Below, one piece after another: positions 5,686 through 11,936 of a stretch of DNA of 11,936 bases. The notes below the pieces were generated by a model. The model was not told the DNA's origin, ran no database searches, and saw only the letters and a list, made by a program, of their open reading frames with translations. This DNA comes from Dehalococcoidia bacterium LH_S1 (GTDB taxonomy: Bacteria > Chloroflexota > Dehalococcoidia > SZUA-161 > SpSt-899), in contig JAGXOF010000027.1 of assembly GCA_023660035.1 (NCBI GenBank), positions 1 to 11,936 of the forward strand, given 5' to 3'. Positions within the stretch are counted from its first letter, which is position 1. Every line of letters starts with the position of its first letter. Made by a program: the position numbers and the translations under genes.

Positions 5686-6567
5686 TCACCCCAAAAGAAT
5701 AACGTCCAGGCATATTGCCAGAAACAACACACCCAGATAGGGGAAAGCTGACAGCTTATATACCCTCCACGCATCCCACCATGAGTGAGAGAGACTCATC
5801 CTGAGGCTGGCATATACCAGAAGGATACCAAGGATATTGGCGACCACAAGATATATCTGCTGGAAGCCACCTGCGAAGTAAAGTCCAATTGAAGCCCCGT
5901 AAATGGCAACGGCTAGCCATGGGAAAACCTTCACAACATCATCCGGATCGCGGCTTAGCGGGAAATATCTTAATCCCGCACTACGGTAGTCTTCACGGTT
6001 GGCAATCATCACGCTCCACACATGGAGCGATACCCAGATAACTATCAGAAGGCATATAAGCAAAATAGAAGCCCCCAGGCTCGGTTCAAAGGCTACCCAT
6101 CCTATGATAACAGGACTGCAACTTGCTATGCCTCCAAGTACAGGGCACAAAACCGTCTTGCGGACAACGACCGCGGCAATCGTTCCTGCCAACCCCGCCG
6201 CAAAGCAGTAAGGATTGAGTAGCCAGGCCAATCCTAAACCAATAGCAGTTACTGCGGCTGTAAAAATCAGAGCTCTCTCAGGTGGGTCGATACGCCCGGA
6301 GGGGATCGAACGATGACTGGTCCTGTTCATACGGGCATCGATATGCCGGTCTAGATAGTTGGTTAGGCCGTTCACACCGCCGGTAAGCAATCCTAATGTA
6401 ACCAGAACAAATAGAAATCGAGATAAATCGAACTCCCCTCCAGCACCGACGATGGCAACGCAGATAGCTATAAAGATAAGGAGACTGGTCTCTCTCGGTT
6501 TTAGAACCTCTAAATAAGCAATTGCAGTCGAGGTATTTGATCTTGGTGCTAGTTCTTCCTGTCTCAC
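5686..6567 (-). CDS. ctaB: UbiA-family prenyltransferase, CtaB (haem O synthase)-like
   Basis: Integral membrane prenyltransferase, 293 residues, near the CtaB family's usual length. The first Asp-rich motif is N70-x2-D73-x3-D77 (NYLDRHIDARM) followed by NRTSHRSIPSGRI, the CtaB version of the motif that binds the Mg-prenyl diphosphate. The second is around 182-193 (HVWSVMIANREDY, then RSAGLRYFPL), again CtaB-like. GGIASCSPVIIGW at 145-157 matches the conserved CtaB central helix. About eight to nine helices are expected. The start is GTG at 6567; the Shine-Dalgarno site is weak. In aerobes CtaB farnesylates haem B for terminal oxidases, but none is seen here. The enzyme may serve another haem or quinone, so the symbol is provisional. 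A promoter lies divergently from that of the FabK-like gene. Confidence 0.75.
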   Translation of the reverse strand: MRQEELAPRSNTSTAIAYLEVLKPRETSLLIFIAICVAIVGAGGEFDLSRFLFVLVTLGLLTGGVNGLTNYLDRHIDARMNRTSHRSIPSGRIDPPERALIFTAAVTAIGLGLAWLLNPYCFAAGLAGTIAAVVVRKTVLCPVLGGIASCSPVIIGWVAFEPSLGASILLICLLIVIWVSLHVWSVMIANREDYRSAGLRYFPLSRDPDDVVKVFPWLAVAIYGASIGLYFAGGFQQIYLVVANILGILLVYASLRMSLSHSWWDAWRVYKLSAFPYLGVLFLAICLDVILLG

Positions 6568-6629
6568 GAACCGCTTTTCCGCTGAAACTCAGTGAGCGGG
6601 ACAGCCCCACATCGGCCATCACCTCGCTT

Positions 6630-6659
6630 ATTGTAACACTAAAATCGCTCAGCTAACAA
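6630..6659 (-). promoter_or_regulatory. Candidate promoter of the ubiA-family gene
   Basis: On the minus strand TTGTTA (6659-6654) and TACAAT (6635-6630) are separated by 18 bases, about 62 bases before the GTG start at 6567. The -10 is 5 of 6 and the -35 is 4 of 6 relative to consensus. Confidence 0.45.
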
Positions 6660-6695
6660 TTCCGGGGCATGTTTCAGCTGATTCAAGTCGCAGCC

Positions 6696-6725
6696 TTGAC
6701 ACGCCCCTGTTAATTCCTCTACTAT
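6696..6725 (+). promoter_or_regulatory. Promoter of the FabK/NMO-like gene
   Basis: TTGACA (6696-6701) and TACTAT (6720-6725) are 18 bases apart and 30 bases before the ATG at 6756. CAGGAGGATATT just before the ATG is a strong ribosome binding site. Confidence 0.6.
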
Positions 6726-6755
6726 AGTGGGGGTTACGGTTTTCAGGAGGATATT

Positions 6756-7733
6756 ATGTTTGAGACTAAGATAACCGAACTACTGGGAATTCAATATCCT
6801 ATTATCCAGGGCGGAATGCACTGGCTCTCAAGAGCTGAGTTTGTAGCGGCAGTATCCAACGCGGGCGGACTGGGAATTATTACCTCAGCTAACTTCAATA
6901 CAGCCCCGGAACTGAGGGAGGAGATCCGTAAAACGAAGGCACTCACAGACAAGCCCTTCGGGGTGAATATCAACCTCTTCGCCAGGCCGATGCCACCGGT
7001 CCCCAACGAGGAATTTATCGAGGTTATGATTGATGAAGGTGTTAAGGCAGTGGAAACCTCAGGCGTCAGGAGCCCCGAAGAGTACATCCCCCGACTTAAA
7101 GAAGGAAATATTAAGGTGATTCACAAAGTCACGACGGTGAGGCATGCACATAGAGCGGAGCAAATGGGGGTTGATGCAGTAACTGTAGTCGGCGCCGAGC
7201 AGGGCGGCCATCTTGGAATGCAGTCAGTGGGCACACTCGTCCTCACCCCCCTGGCCGCGGATGCGCTCACAATACCAGTCGTCGCCGCCAGTGGCATTGC
7301 CGATGGTAGAGGATTCCTCTCAGCTTTGATGTCAGGGGCCGAGGGCGTAACCATCGGAACAAGATTCGTGGCCACCAAAGAATGCCCGGCGCACCCTGAC
7401 CTTAAGGAATGGCTGTTGCGTGCCGGGGAAACAGACACGGTGTCAGTACAACATAGCATTGGGGATCCCCGTAGAGCCCTGAAAAACAAAGCCACCGAGA
7501 AGGTTCTGGAACTGGAACAAAAGGGCGCTTCACTGGAGGACTTGCTGCCCCTCATAGGTGAAGATGGCTACAAGAAGGTTGTCCTTGAAGGCGATCTTGA
7601 TGCAGGAATAGCACAGTGCGGCCAGGCAGTGGGAATGATAGAGGATACCCCGACCGTCAAGGAGTTGATCGATAGAATTATAGGAGATGCTCAAGCCCTC
7701 AAGGATCGACTTACCAGTTTGGGAGTGGCGTAA
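6756..7733 (+). CDS. FabK / nitronate monooxygenase-family flavoprotein
   Basis: A 325-residue FMN-binding TIM barrel of the 2-nitropropane dioxygenase family. It shows the N-terminal QGGM (18-21) with the flavin-binding start, NAGGLGIIT (35-43), KPFGVNINL (67-74), the GAEQGGHLG motif (146-154) whose His152 is the conserved active-site histidine, AASGIADGRG (177-186) and SGAEGVTIGTRF (193-204) for phosphate binding. Members are either FabK-type enoyl-ACP reductases or nitronate monooxygenases. The sequence alone does not separate these, and no fatty-acid synthesis genes adjoin it, so no symbol is given. It is transcribed from its own promoter and ends three bases from the convergent rarA stop, with no terminator between. 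Confidence 0.88.
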   Translation: MFETKITELLGIQYPIIQGGMHWLSRAEFVAAVSNAGGLGIITSANFNTAPELREEIRKTKALTDKPFGVNINLFARPMPPVPNEEFIEVMIDEGVKAVETSGVRSPEEYIPRLKEGNIKVIHKVTTVRHAHRAEQMGVDAVTVVGAEQGGHLGMQSVGTLVLTPLAADALTIPVVAASGIADGRGFLSALMSGAEGVTIGTRFVATKECPAHPDLKEWLLRAGETDTVSVQHSIGDPRRALKNKATEKVLELEQKGASLEDLLPLIGEDGYKKVVLEGDLDAGIAQCGQAVGMIEDTPTVKELIDRIIGDAQALKDRLTSLGVA

Positions 7734-7736
7734 CTC

Positions 7737-9077
7737 CTATGGGGAATCCTCTCCCCACCACTCCTTCAACCGCCTTGCGATCCCTGTCTCGAAGCCCTGG
7801 GTACCCGGCTTATAGTACCTCCGGCCTTCAAGGCCGTCAGGGAGGTTCTGCTGCTTAACGAAGTGCTCAGGATAGTCATGGGCGTACTTGTACCCCTTGC
7901 CATACCCGAGCTGGTGCATCAAAGGAGTCTCAGGATTCCTCAGGTGAATGGGCACCGGCTCGTTGCGGGTCGTCTGGACATCCCCCTGGACCTGGGAATA
8001 CGCCCTGTTCAGGGAATTGCTCTTGGGAGCTGAGGCCAAATAAACGACTGCCTGGGCTATTGCCAGATTCCCCTCCGGCAATCCTATGAAATGTACCGCC
8101 TGTTGGGCAGCATTAGCCTGAACCAGGGCCTGAGGATCAGCCATACCGATGTCTTCAGAGGCAAAGCGAACCAGCCTGCGTACGATGTAAAGAGGATCTT
8201 CACCGGCCTCAAGCATCCGCCCCACCCAGTAAAGAGCGGCATCAGGGTCAGAGCCTCTCAACGATTTGTGCACTGCTGAAATAAGGCTGTAATGCTCCTC
8301 GCCGCCTTTATCATAAAGCAAAGCACGGTGCTGCACAGCGTCTTCAACTATCTCGGGAGTGACCCAGCGATTACCCTTGTCATCCAGCGGTGTAGCCATT
8401 GCCGCCATTTCCAGGGCATTCAACGCCACCCGAGCGTCACCATTGGATATCGTAACCAGATGGTCCAAAGCATCTTCTGTTATATTAACATTTGCCTCAC
8501 CAAGCCCCCGCTCCTTATCCTCCAATGCCCGCTGCATGATGGTTTTTATCTCTTCGGCGGAGAGCATATTGAGGGTGAAAACGCGGCTCCGGGAAAGCAA
8601 GGGCGATATCACCTCGAATGATGGATTCTCCGTGGTAGCCCCGATCAAAGTGACAGTACCGTTTTCTACATGAGGAAGGGCCGCATCCTGCTGGGTTTTG
8701 TTGAATCGGTGAATCTCGTCGATGAAGAGAATGGTACGCTGTCCATACATGCCCAGTCGGTTCTTCGCATCATCGACCACCTGCCTGAGCTCCTTCACCC
8801 CTACACTGACAGCGCTGACCGGACTGAAATTGGATCTGGTAACGGAAGCGATAACGAAAGCCAGTGTGGTTTTTCCGCTCCCAGCCGGGCCCCAGAGAAT
8901 GATAGAAGGAAGCTGGTCCTGGTCGATGAGCTTGCGCAATACCTTCCCCTTGCCCACGATATGTTCCTGCCCCACAAACTCATCGAAATTGCGCGGGCGC
9001 CTGCGCGTGGCAAGCGGAGCATTCGCATGGACTTGTTTCTCGAAGCCTACATCAAACAGGTTACGGTCATCTGCCAT
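7737..9077 (-). CDS. rarA: Replication-associated recombination protein A (AAA+ ATPase)
   Basis: A 446-residue member of the RarA/MgsA (WRNIP1) family that acts at stalled replication forks and belongs to the clamp-loader clade. Visible are the N-terminal box PLATRRRPRNFDEFVGQEHI, Walker A GPAGSGKT (63-70), Walker B ILFIDE (116-121), sensor 1 GATTEN (146-151) and an arginine finger segment SPLLSRSRV (158-166). The C-terminal tetramerisation/MgsA-type domain follows (HYSLISAVHKSLRGSDPDAALYW, DIGMADPQAL, YKYAHDYP). Length is normal for the family. ATG at 9077 is preceded by a poor Shine-Dalgarno sequence. The gene stands alone on the minus strand and overlaps no neighbour. Confidence 0.95.
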   Translation of the reverse strand: MADDRNLFDVGFEKQVHANAPLATRRRPRNFDEFVGQEHIVGKGKVLRKLIDQDQLPSIILWGPAGSGKTTLAFVIASVTRSNFSPVSAVSVGVKELRQVVDDAKNRLGMYGQRTILFIDEIHRFNKTQQDAALPHVENGTVTLIGATTENPSFEVISPLLSRSRVFTLNMLSAEEIKTIMQRALEDKERGLGEANVNITEDALDHLVTISNGDARVALNALEMAAMATPLDDKGNRWVTPEIVEDAVQHRALLYDKGGEEHYSLISAVHKSLRGSDPDAALYWVGRMLEAGEDPLYIVRRLVRFASEDIGMADPQALVQANAAQQAVHFIGLPEGNLAIAQAVVYLASAPKSNSLNRAYSQVQGDVQTTRNEPVPIHLRNPETPLMHQLGYGKGYKYAHDYPEHFVKQQNLPDGLEGRRYYKPGTQGFETGIARRLKEWWGEDSP

Positions 9078-9190
9078 AAGGTCGTCACCAGCCTCTTTGG
9101 TTAGCGTGTTATGGCCTGAATAAGATAGTTTGAAGTAATCCTATCACACTGCATCTGACAAACGCAACTTCGGCCTCTAGCCACCGACAC

Positions 9191-9257
9191 GTCATTCCGA
9201 GCTTGATTCAGCATCCAGTCCCCGGGTCTTCTGGATTCCGGCTTTCGCCGGAATGAC
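9191..9257. repeat. Dispersed palindromic repeat (GTCATTCC...GGAATGAC type)
   Basis: The unit begins GTCATTCCGAGC and ends with CTGGATTCCGGCTTTCGCC then GGAATGAC. Its arms are imperfectly self-complementary (GTCATTCC with GGAATGAC; ATCCAG with CTGGAT), and a small hairpin CCGGCTTTCGCCGG sits inside the right arm. Such units are common intergenic repeats in many bacterial genomes and give a spurious FRRKPESR translation. It lies in the gap between rarA and the Nudix gene. Confidence 0.65.
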
Positions 9258-9271
9258 AACCCAAAGAATGT

Positions 9272-9314
9272 GTCATTGCGAGGAGTCAGCCAGAGGCGAC
9301 GACGAAGCAATCTC
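9272..9314. repeat. Dispersed repeat (GTCATTGCGAGGAG...GCAATCTC type)
   Basis: This unit starts GTCATTGCGAGGAG and ends CGACGAAGCAATCTC, another widespread intergenic repeat class, with ATTGC/GCAAT at its ends able to pair. It overlaps the last 42 bases of the Nudix gene and supplies that gene's final codons and stop. Confidence 0.6.
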
Positions 9315-9761
9315 CAGCCTCTCAATAAATGCTACCTGCGCCCTATTGATGACCTGCTTGGTGCGTGCCGACGGGAAGAACTCCGCCCTATCGATCTCGG
9401 GGAACTGCTGTTTTTTGCCTGAGTGAGGTGGCCACTCTATCTCAAAATAATTGCTTCTCAAAGGCAGGGGGAAATTACAATCGCCCGGGAAAGCCCAGGC
9501 ATAAACCGTCTTGCCACCCTTTTGCTTTATCCAATCCAGAGAAATAAACTCACCTGCGGGCTCGATTCCAATCTCCTCCTCGAACTCCCTGATGGCTGTG
9601 GCGAGGAGATCCTCATTTTCCTCCGGTTCACCCTTGGGGACAGTCCAGTACCCTGCATCCTTGTTTTTGAAGTAAGGTCCGCCCGGATGGACCAGCAGCA
9701 CATGCAACTCGCCATCACGGAAGCAATACATCAGGAGACCGGCACTGATTTTGCCCGCCAT
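9273..9761 (-). CDS. Nudix hydrolase
   Basis: A 162-residue protein with a perfect Nudix box at residues 44-66 (G-x5-E-x7-REFEEEIGI), the Mg-binding site that hydrolyses nucleoside diphosphates linked to another group. The surrounding pattern SAGLLMYCFRDGELHVLLVHPGGPYF and GYWTVPKGEPE, then EFFPSARTKQVIN near the end, fits the bacterial family annotated as Ap4A-type or ADP-ribose-type hydrolases. The substrate cannot be read from sequence. ATG lies 13 bases after the pmbA stop, so the two are probably cotranscribed. The last ~13 residues (EIASSSPLADSSQ) are encoded by a dispersed repeat, so the original C-terminus has probably been replaced. Confidence 0.88.
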   Translation of the reverse strand: MAGKISAGLLMYCFRDGELHVLLVHPGGPYFKNKDAGYWTVPKGEPEENEDLLATAIREFEEEIGIEPAGEFISLDWIKQKGGKTVYAWAFPGDCNFPLPLRSNYFEIEWPPHSGKKQQFPEIDRAEFFPSARTKQVINRAQVAFIERLEIASSSPLADSSQ

Positions 9762-9774
9762 CTGTCACAAACCG

Positions 9775-11091
9775 TCAACCATTGGCAGCCACTGACACGC
9801 GAGGACAATAAACGGAAGGAGTATTCAGGGCTCCGCCTATCCAGCGGGAGTCGGTACCAAATGCCCCCCTTTCCTTGAAGACATCATATACATTGCCCGA
9901 GACTATGGTATCCTTTACCCTTCCCACGATCTCGCCGTTCTCGACCTTGTAGCCAAGGAGTACGTTGCCGCTGAAATCACCACCCAGGACATTTCCTTGC
10001 CCAGCACCCATCACCTCTTCAACTATCAATCCCTCCTTGATCTCGGCCAGCATATCCGCAAAGCTCATCTGTCCTTCGTTCACTATAACGGCACTTGAGG
10101 AGGGACTGGGCAGGCTGGCCAGGGAGCGAGTCGCGCTGCCCGTGCTCTCAGCACCGGCTTCGGCAGCGGTTTGGAGATCGTAAAGAAAGTTACTCACCAC
10201 GCCTTTGCCGATCAGAGGAGTACGTTGACTCGGAATCCCCTCATCATCGCATACGGAAGCAGCGGGGCAGAAATCGATGGTACCGTCATCCCAGATGGAT
10301 AAGTCAGGCGTAAATACCTGCTCTCCTTTCCTGTTGCCCAGCGGAGAGGCCCCTCGCAGCACCGTCTTTCCGTTAAAAGCCACGAGCAGCGGCTCAAGGA
10401 GTACAGCAGCAACCCCCATAGGAGTGAAAATGACCGGCAAGGAACCAGTCGTCATAGGAGCTGTATCCTTCGCCCTTGCCAGCTGTTGCAGGGTTGAGTT
10501 TACCACGTTGTCAGATGTGAGGACAGGATGACACGAACTCTCCTGGTCGCCCACGAAAAGCATGTCAGTACCTTTAATGAGAACGCCCTCAACGGCAATC
10601 GAGAAGACTGATTCCTGGTATTCAGTCATTCCTCCATTGGAGTTCATTATCTGAACCGAAGCTGTGCCGCGATGGACACTGGCTTCGCACAGGAGATCGG
10701 GATTCGAGGCCCTGACCCGGTCAATGAGCGCCTGCCCGAGCTCCACCAGTTTCTCCTCCGATACCGATTCCACTGACGGGTCGAAAGTAGACACAGATGG
10801 ATAAACCTGGGGCTTCGGGAAACTGAACTTCGCTTCCACCCCAAACGGGGCCATTCCCAGCGCCCTGTCAGGCAGTTCCTGTTCATCGCCCGACTTGTTG
10901 GTCGCTGCAAGGCCCATGTGACCATCCTGTATCACCCGCAGAGCAGTGCCTTTGGACTCCTTCGTCTGCACGAGCTTTAAACGGTTGGCCTCAAACATAA
11001 CCTCCGTATCACGGTGGGATACCGAGAAGACCTCTGCTTCTTCCGCCGATCCTTTTACCTTGTCTAATATCGATTCCAAAACAGCCCCCAA
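9775..11091 (-). CDS. pmbA: PmbA/TldE-type subunit of the TldD/PmbA peptidase
   Basis: A 438-residue member of the U62/TldD family. It lacks HExxxH, the zinc site found in TldD, so it is the PmbA/TldE-type partner. Characteristic segments are EVMFEANRLKLVQTKESKGTAL near the N-terminus, VFTPMGVAAVLLEPLLVAFNG and VLRGASPLGNRKGEQVF in the middle, and IVEEVMGAGQGNVLGGDFSGNVLLGY and FGTDSRWIGG in the C-terminal third. TldD/PmbA complexes degrade or mature small peptides (microcin and CcdA processing in E. coli). The start is TTG at 11091: an in-frame TAA lies just upstream and no ATG is available. AAGGA is 12 bases away, rather far. No tldD adjoins the gene here, which is unusual because tldD often does. 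Confidence 0.85.
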   Translation of the reverse strand: MGAVLESILDKVKGSAEEAEVFSVSHRDTEVMFEANRLKLVQTKESKGTALRVIQDGHMGLAATNKSGDEQELPDRALGMAPFGVEAKFSFPKPQVYPSVSTFDPSVESVSEEKLVELGQALIDRVRASNPDLLCEASVHRGTASVQIMNSNGGMTEYQESVFSIAVEGVLIKGTDMLFVGDQESSCHPVLTSDNVVNSTLQQLARAKDTAPMTTGSLPVIFTPMGVAAVLLEPLLVAFNGKTVLRGASPLGNRKGEQVFTPDLSIWDDGTIDFCPAASVCDDEGIPSQRTPLIGKGVVSNFLYDLQTAAEAGAESTGSATRSLASLPSPSSSAVIVNEGQMSFADMLAEIKEGLIVEEVMGAGQGNVLGGDFSGNVLLGYKVENGEIVGRVKDTIVSGNVYDVFKERGAFGTDSRWIGGALNTPSVYCPRVSVAANG

Positions 11092-11116
11092 TCGAGAATA
11101 TATTCCTTACGAAGGT

Positions 11117-11145
11117 ATTATCACACAGAGCGAAGGGTACAGCAA
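11117..11145 (-). promoter_or_regulatory. Candidate promoter of pmbA-nudix
   Basis: On the minus strand TTGCTG (11145-11140) and GATAAT (11122-11117) are exactly 17 bases apart. The -10 is 5 of 6 and the -35 is weak (3 of 6). It is 25 bases upstream of the TTG start of pmbA. Confidence 0.45.
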
Positions 11146-11176
11146 GTTTGAAGGGAACGATGAAAATTCCACCGGA

Positions 11177-11350
11177 TCACACTCCCAAAAACGTTCTCAC
11201 CACATAACCCATGCCAAACGAAATAACAGCTATACTCAGACTAAGAGATGCCATCTCCGAGAATTTCCTTTTGAAGGAGAGGTCTTTTGCAACAGAGATA
11301 TAGAAATTGTTGTGCTTCAATGGAAGTCGGACAGCTAGCTTCAGGAAAAA
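11177..11350 (-). pseudogene. C-terminal relic of a VIT1/CCC1-like membrane protein
   Basis: The minus-strand frame ending at 11177 reads AKDLSFKRKFSEMASLS then SIAVISFGMGYVVRTFLGV and stop. That pattern, a short basic loop, an EM-containing amphipathic start and a final helix ending VRTFLGV, resembles the C-terminus of VIT1/CCC1-type iron/manganese transporters. Only about 55 residues remain. Upstream it runs into transposase-element sequence near 11351 with no start codon of its own. The match is from recognition alone and the hydrophobic tail could mislead, so confidence is modest. The gap between it and pmbA still holds a candidate promoter. Confidence 0.4.
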
Positions 11351-11352
11351 AT

Positions 11353-11382
11353 GCGACACTTCCTCCTTGGGGGAGGTATAAT
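11353..11382 (+). promoter_or_regulatory. Candidate promoter of the right-hand transposase relic
   Basis: A perfect -10 box TATAAT (11377-11382) has GCGACA (11353-11358, 4 of 6) 18 bases upstream. ACCAGGAGGCG at 11391-11401 provides a strong ribosome binding site before the ATG at 11409. Confidence 0.45.
11362..11376. repeat. Small hairpin at the presumed end of the right-hand IS relic
   Basis: CCTCC (11362-11366) pairs with GGAGG (11372-11376) around five bases. It lies directly before a TATAAT box (11377-11382) and 32 bases before the transposase start. It may belong to the terminal region of the element, which I place around 11351. Confidence 0.35.
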
Positions 11383-11408
11383 AAAACCAAACCAGGAGGC
11401 GTAATGAC

Positions 11409-11694
11409 ATGGATGGAAATCAAGGCAGACGCTTGAGTGCTGAGGAGGGGAGGCAGTCGGGGGCTACGATAAGCGAGGTATGCCGGCGTCACCAGGTTGA
11501 CCATGCCCAGTTTTATCGCTGGGAAAGACTTGCCCGGCAGGGGTCTCTGGAAGCGCTGTGCAATGGCGCCAGGAAGTCGAAGAACGGCAAGCGTGAGGAG
11601 TAGCTTATGAGTGAGGTTAACCGCATGCGCGCCGTGGTTGCCGAGCTTATTGCCGAAAACCTGACTCTGAAAAAGGGGGTCCGTGTCAAATCAT
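11409..11694 (+). pseudogene. IS3-type OrfA-like transposase, broken
   Basis: Translation gives a helix-turn-helix region (ATISEVCRRHQVDHAQFYRWERLARQG) followed by a coiled-coil region. A TAG at 11601-11603 interrupts the frame after KNGKREE, yet the same frame continues beyond it as LMSEVNRMRAVVAELIAENLTLKKG, so TAG has probably replaced a CAG codon. The N-terminal part LSAEEGRQSG seems to lack several residues usually found between AEE and EGRQSG; GAGGAGGGGAGG at that point suggests a slippage deletion. After LTLKKG the homology ends and no orfB follows. A TATAAT box and strong Shine-Dalgarno site remain upstream. Confidence 0.75.
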
Positions 11695-11936
11695 TTAACT
11701 ACCTAACCGAACTGGGACTTGTTGCATCATTGAAAATCTGACCGTGTATAATCCCATCTCACCTTGGTAGAGGTCATCGAGGATCTGCATCTCTCCTGCG
11801 GTGTCGTACCTGAGATATCCCACCACTTTCCTCACATGGGTCCAGTTCTTCCCCTCAATATAGGCGTTATCGTTCTTCTTTCCCGGCCTTGACCTGGTAA
11901 ATTCAATCTTCTCCCGGGAACAATACTTCTCCAGTA
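11695..11936 (-). pseudogene. Integrase-type (rve) DDE transposase, C-terminal fragment
   Basis: A minus-strand frame of 79 codons enters from the window edge and ends at TAA 11697-11695. It reads KIEFTRSRPGKKNDNAYIEGKNW, then THVRKVVGYLRYDTAGEM and LDDLYQGEMGLYT. TRSRPxKKNDNxxxExKNW is the C-terminal catalytic block of integrase-core transposases (ISNCY/IS481-like), and the E in AYIEGKN would be the third acidic residue. After GLYT the expected NFFQP tail is replaced by unrelated residues, so the 3' end appears deleted. It faces the broken OrfA relic and belongs to a different element. Most of the gene lies beyond the window, so whether it is intact there is unknown. Confidence 0.75.

Noticed and set aside
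6278..6622. A minus-strand frame overlapping the start of the ubiA-family gene
   Set aside because: It is out of frame with a clear CtaB-like protein and becomes Arg/Ser/Tyr-rich. It has a GAGGTG-like site, but no coherent product.
8670..9123. Long plus-strand frames over the 5' half of rarA
   Set aside because: They are the complement of the conserved Walker regions of rarA and show no domain.
9191..9314. A possible CRISPR or tandem array
   Set aside because: The two repeat units differ from each other and there is no regular repeat-spacer pattern anywhere in the window.
9101..9325. A 74-codon frame containing FRRKPESR
   Set aside because: This is the familiar spurious translation of the dispersed intergenic repeats, not a protein gene.
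1..11936. A defence island or toxin-antitoxin system among the accessory sequences
   Set aside because: The accessory parts consist of transposase relics, a GT2 remnant and one membrane protein. No nuclease, toxin, methylase or reverse transcriptase motif was seen on either strand.

Overview
The window looks like a chromosomal segment of an anaerobic bacterium. The gene set (a membrane-bound CCG-domain Fe-S oxidoreductase, a FabK/NMO flavoprotein, a CtaB-like prenyltransferase, RarA, a Nudix hydrolase, PmbA) and the mixed ATG/GTG/TTG starts would suit a Dehalococcoidia-type Chloroflexota or a syntrophic anaerobe. That placement is inference; no rRNA or tRNA is present to fix it.

Left flank (1-3078) is an insertion-sequence graveyard. 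The edge holds the 5' part of an IS21-family istA on the minus strand, whose element has landed inside orfB of an IS3-family (IS407-like) element. That IS3 element in turn abuts the 3' remnant of a family 2 glycosyltransferase that carries two frameshifts. A GTG-started orphan six-helix membrane protein (2042-2674) follows. A second IS3 copy of the same family, internally deleted to 390 bp, then sits between 4-bp TACT target duplications with both terminal inverted repeats still recognisable. The two IS3 copies are in direct orientation around about 1.2 kb.

Core (3106-9104). A clear promoter drives a small two-helix membrane protein and a 712-residue fusion of a NarI-like cytochrome b domain with a two-[4Fe-4S], two-CCG-domain oxidoreductase. 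This is the architecture of the membrane enzymes that pass electrons between EtfAB and menaquinone. A perfect 16-bp stem hairpin separates it from a convergent CtaB-like UbiA prenyltransferase. A divergent promoter region then leads to a FabK/nitronate monooxygenase-type flavoprotein, which ends 3 bp from the convergent rarA gene.

Right part (9105-11936). Two dispersed-repeat units lie in the gap beside rarA, and one supplies the last codons and the stop of a Nudix hydrolase gene. That gene lies directly downstream of pmbA on the minus strand, probably in one transcript. Upstream of pmbA is a short C-terminal relic of a membrane protein resembling VIT1/CCC1 transporters. It is followed by a second graveyard: an OrfA-like transposase gene with a nonsense codon, fused to the C-terminal end of an unrelated integrase-type transposase on the opposite strand.

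The intact genes form several short transcription units rather than one pathway. I see no CRISPR array, toxin-antitoxin pair or recognisable defence system. The most unusual material is the two-gene redox module, with a changed cysteine and an insertion in its CCG domains, and the well-preserved history of IS decay.
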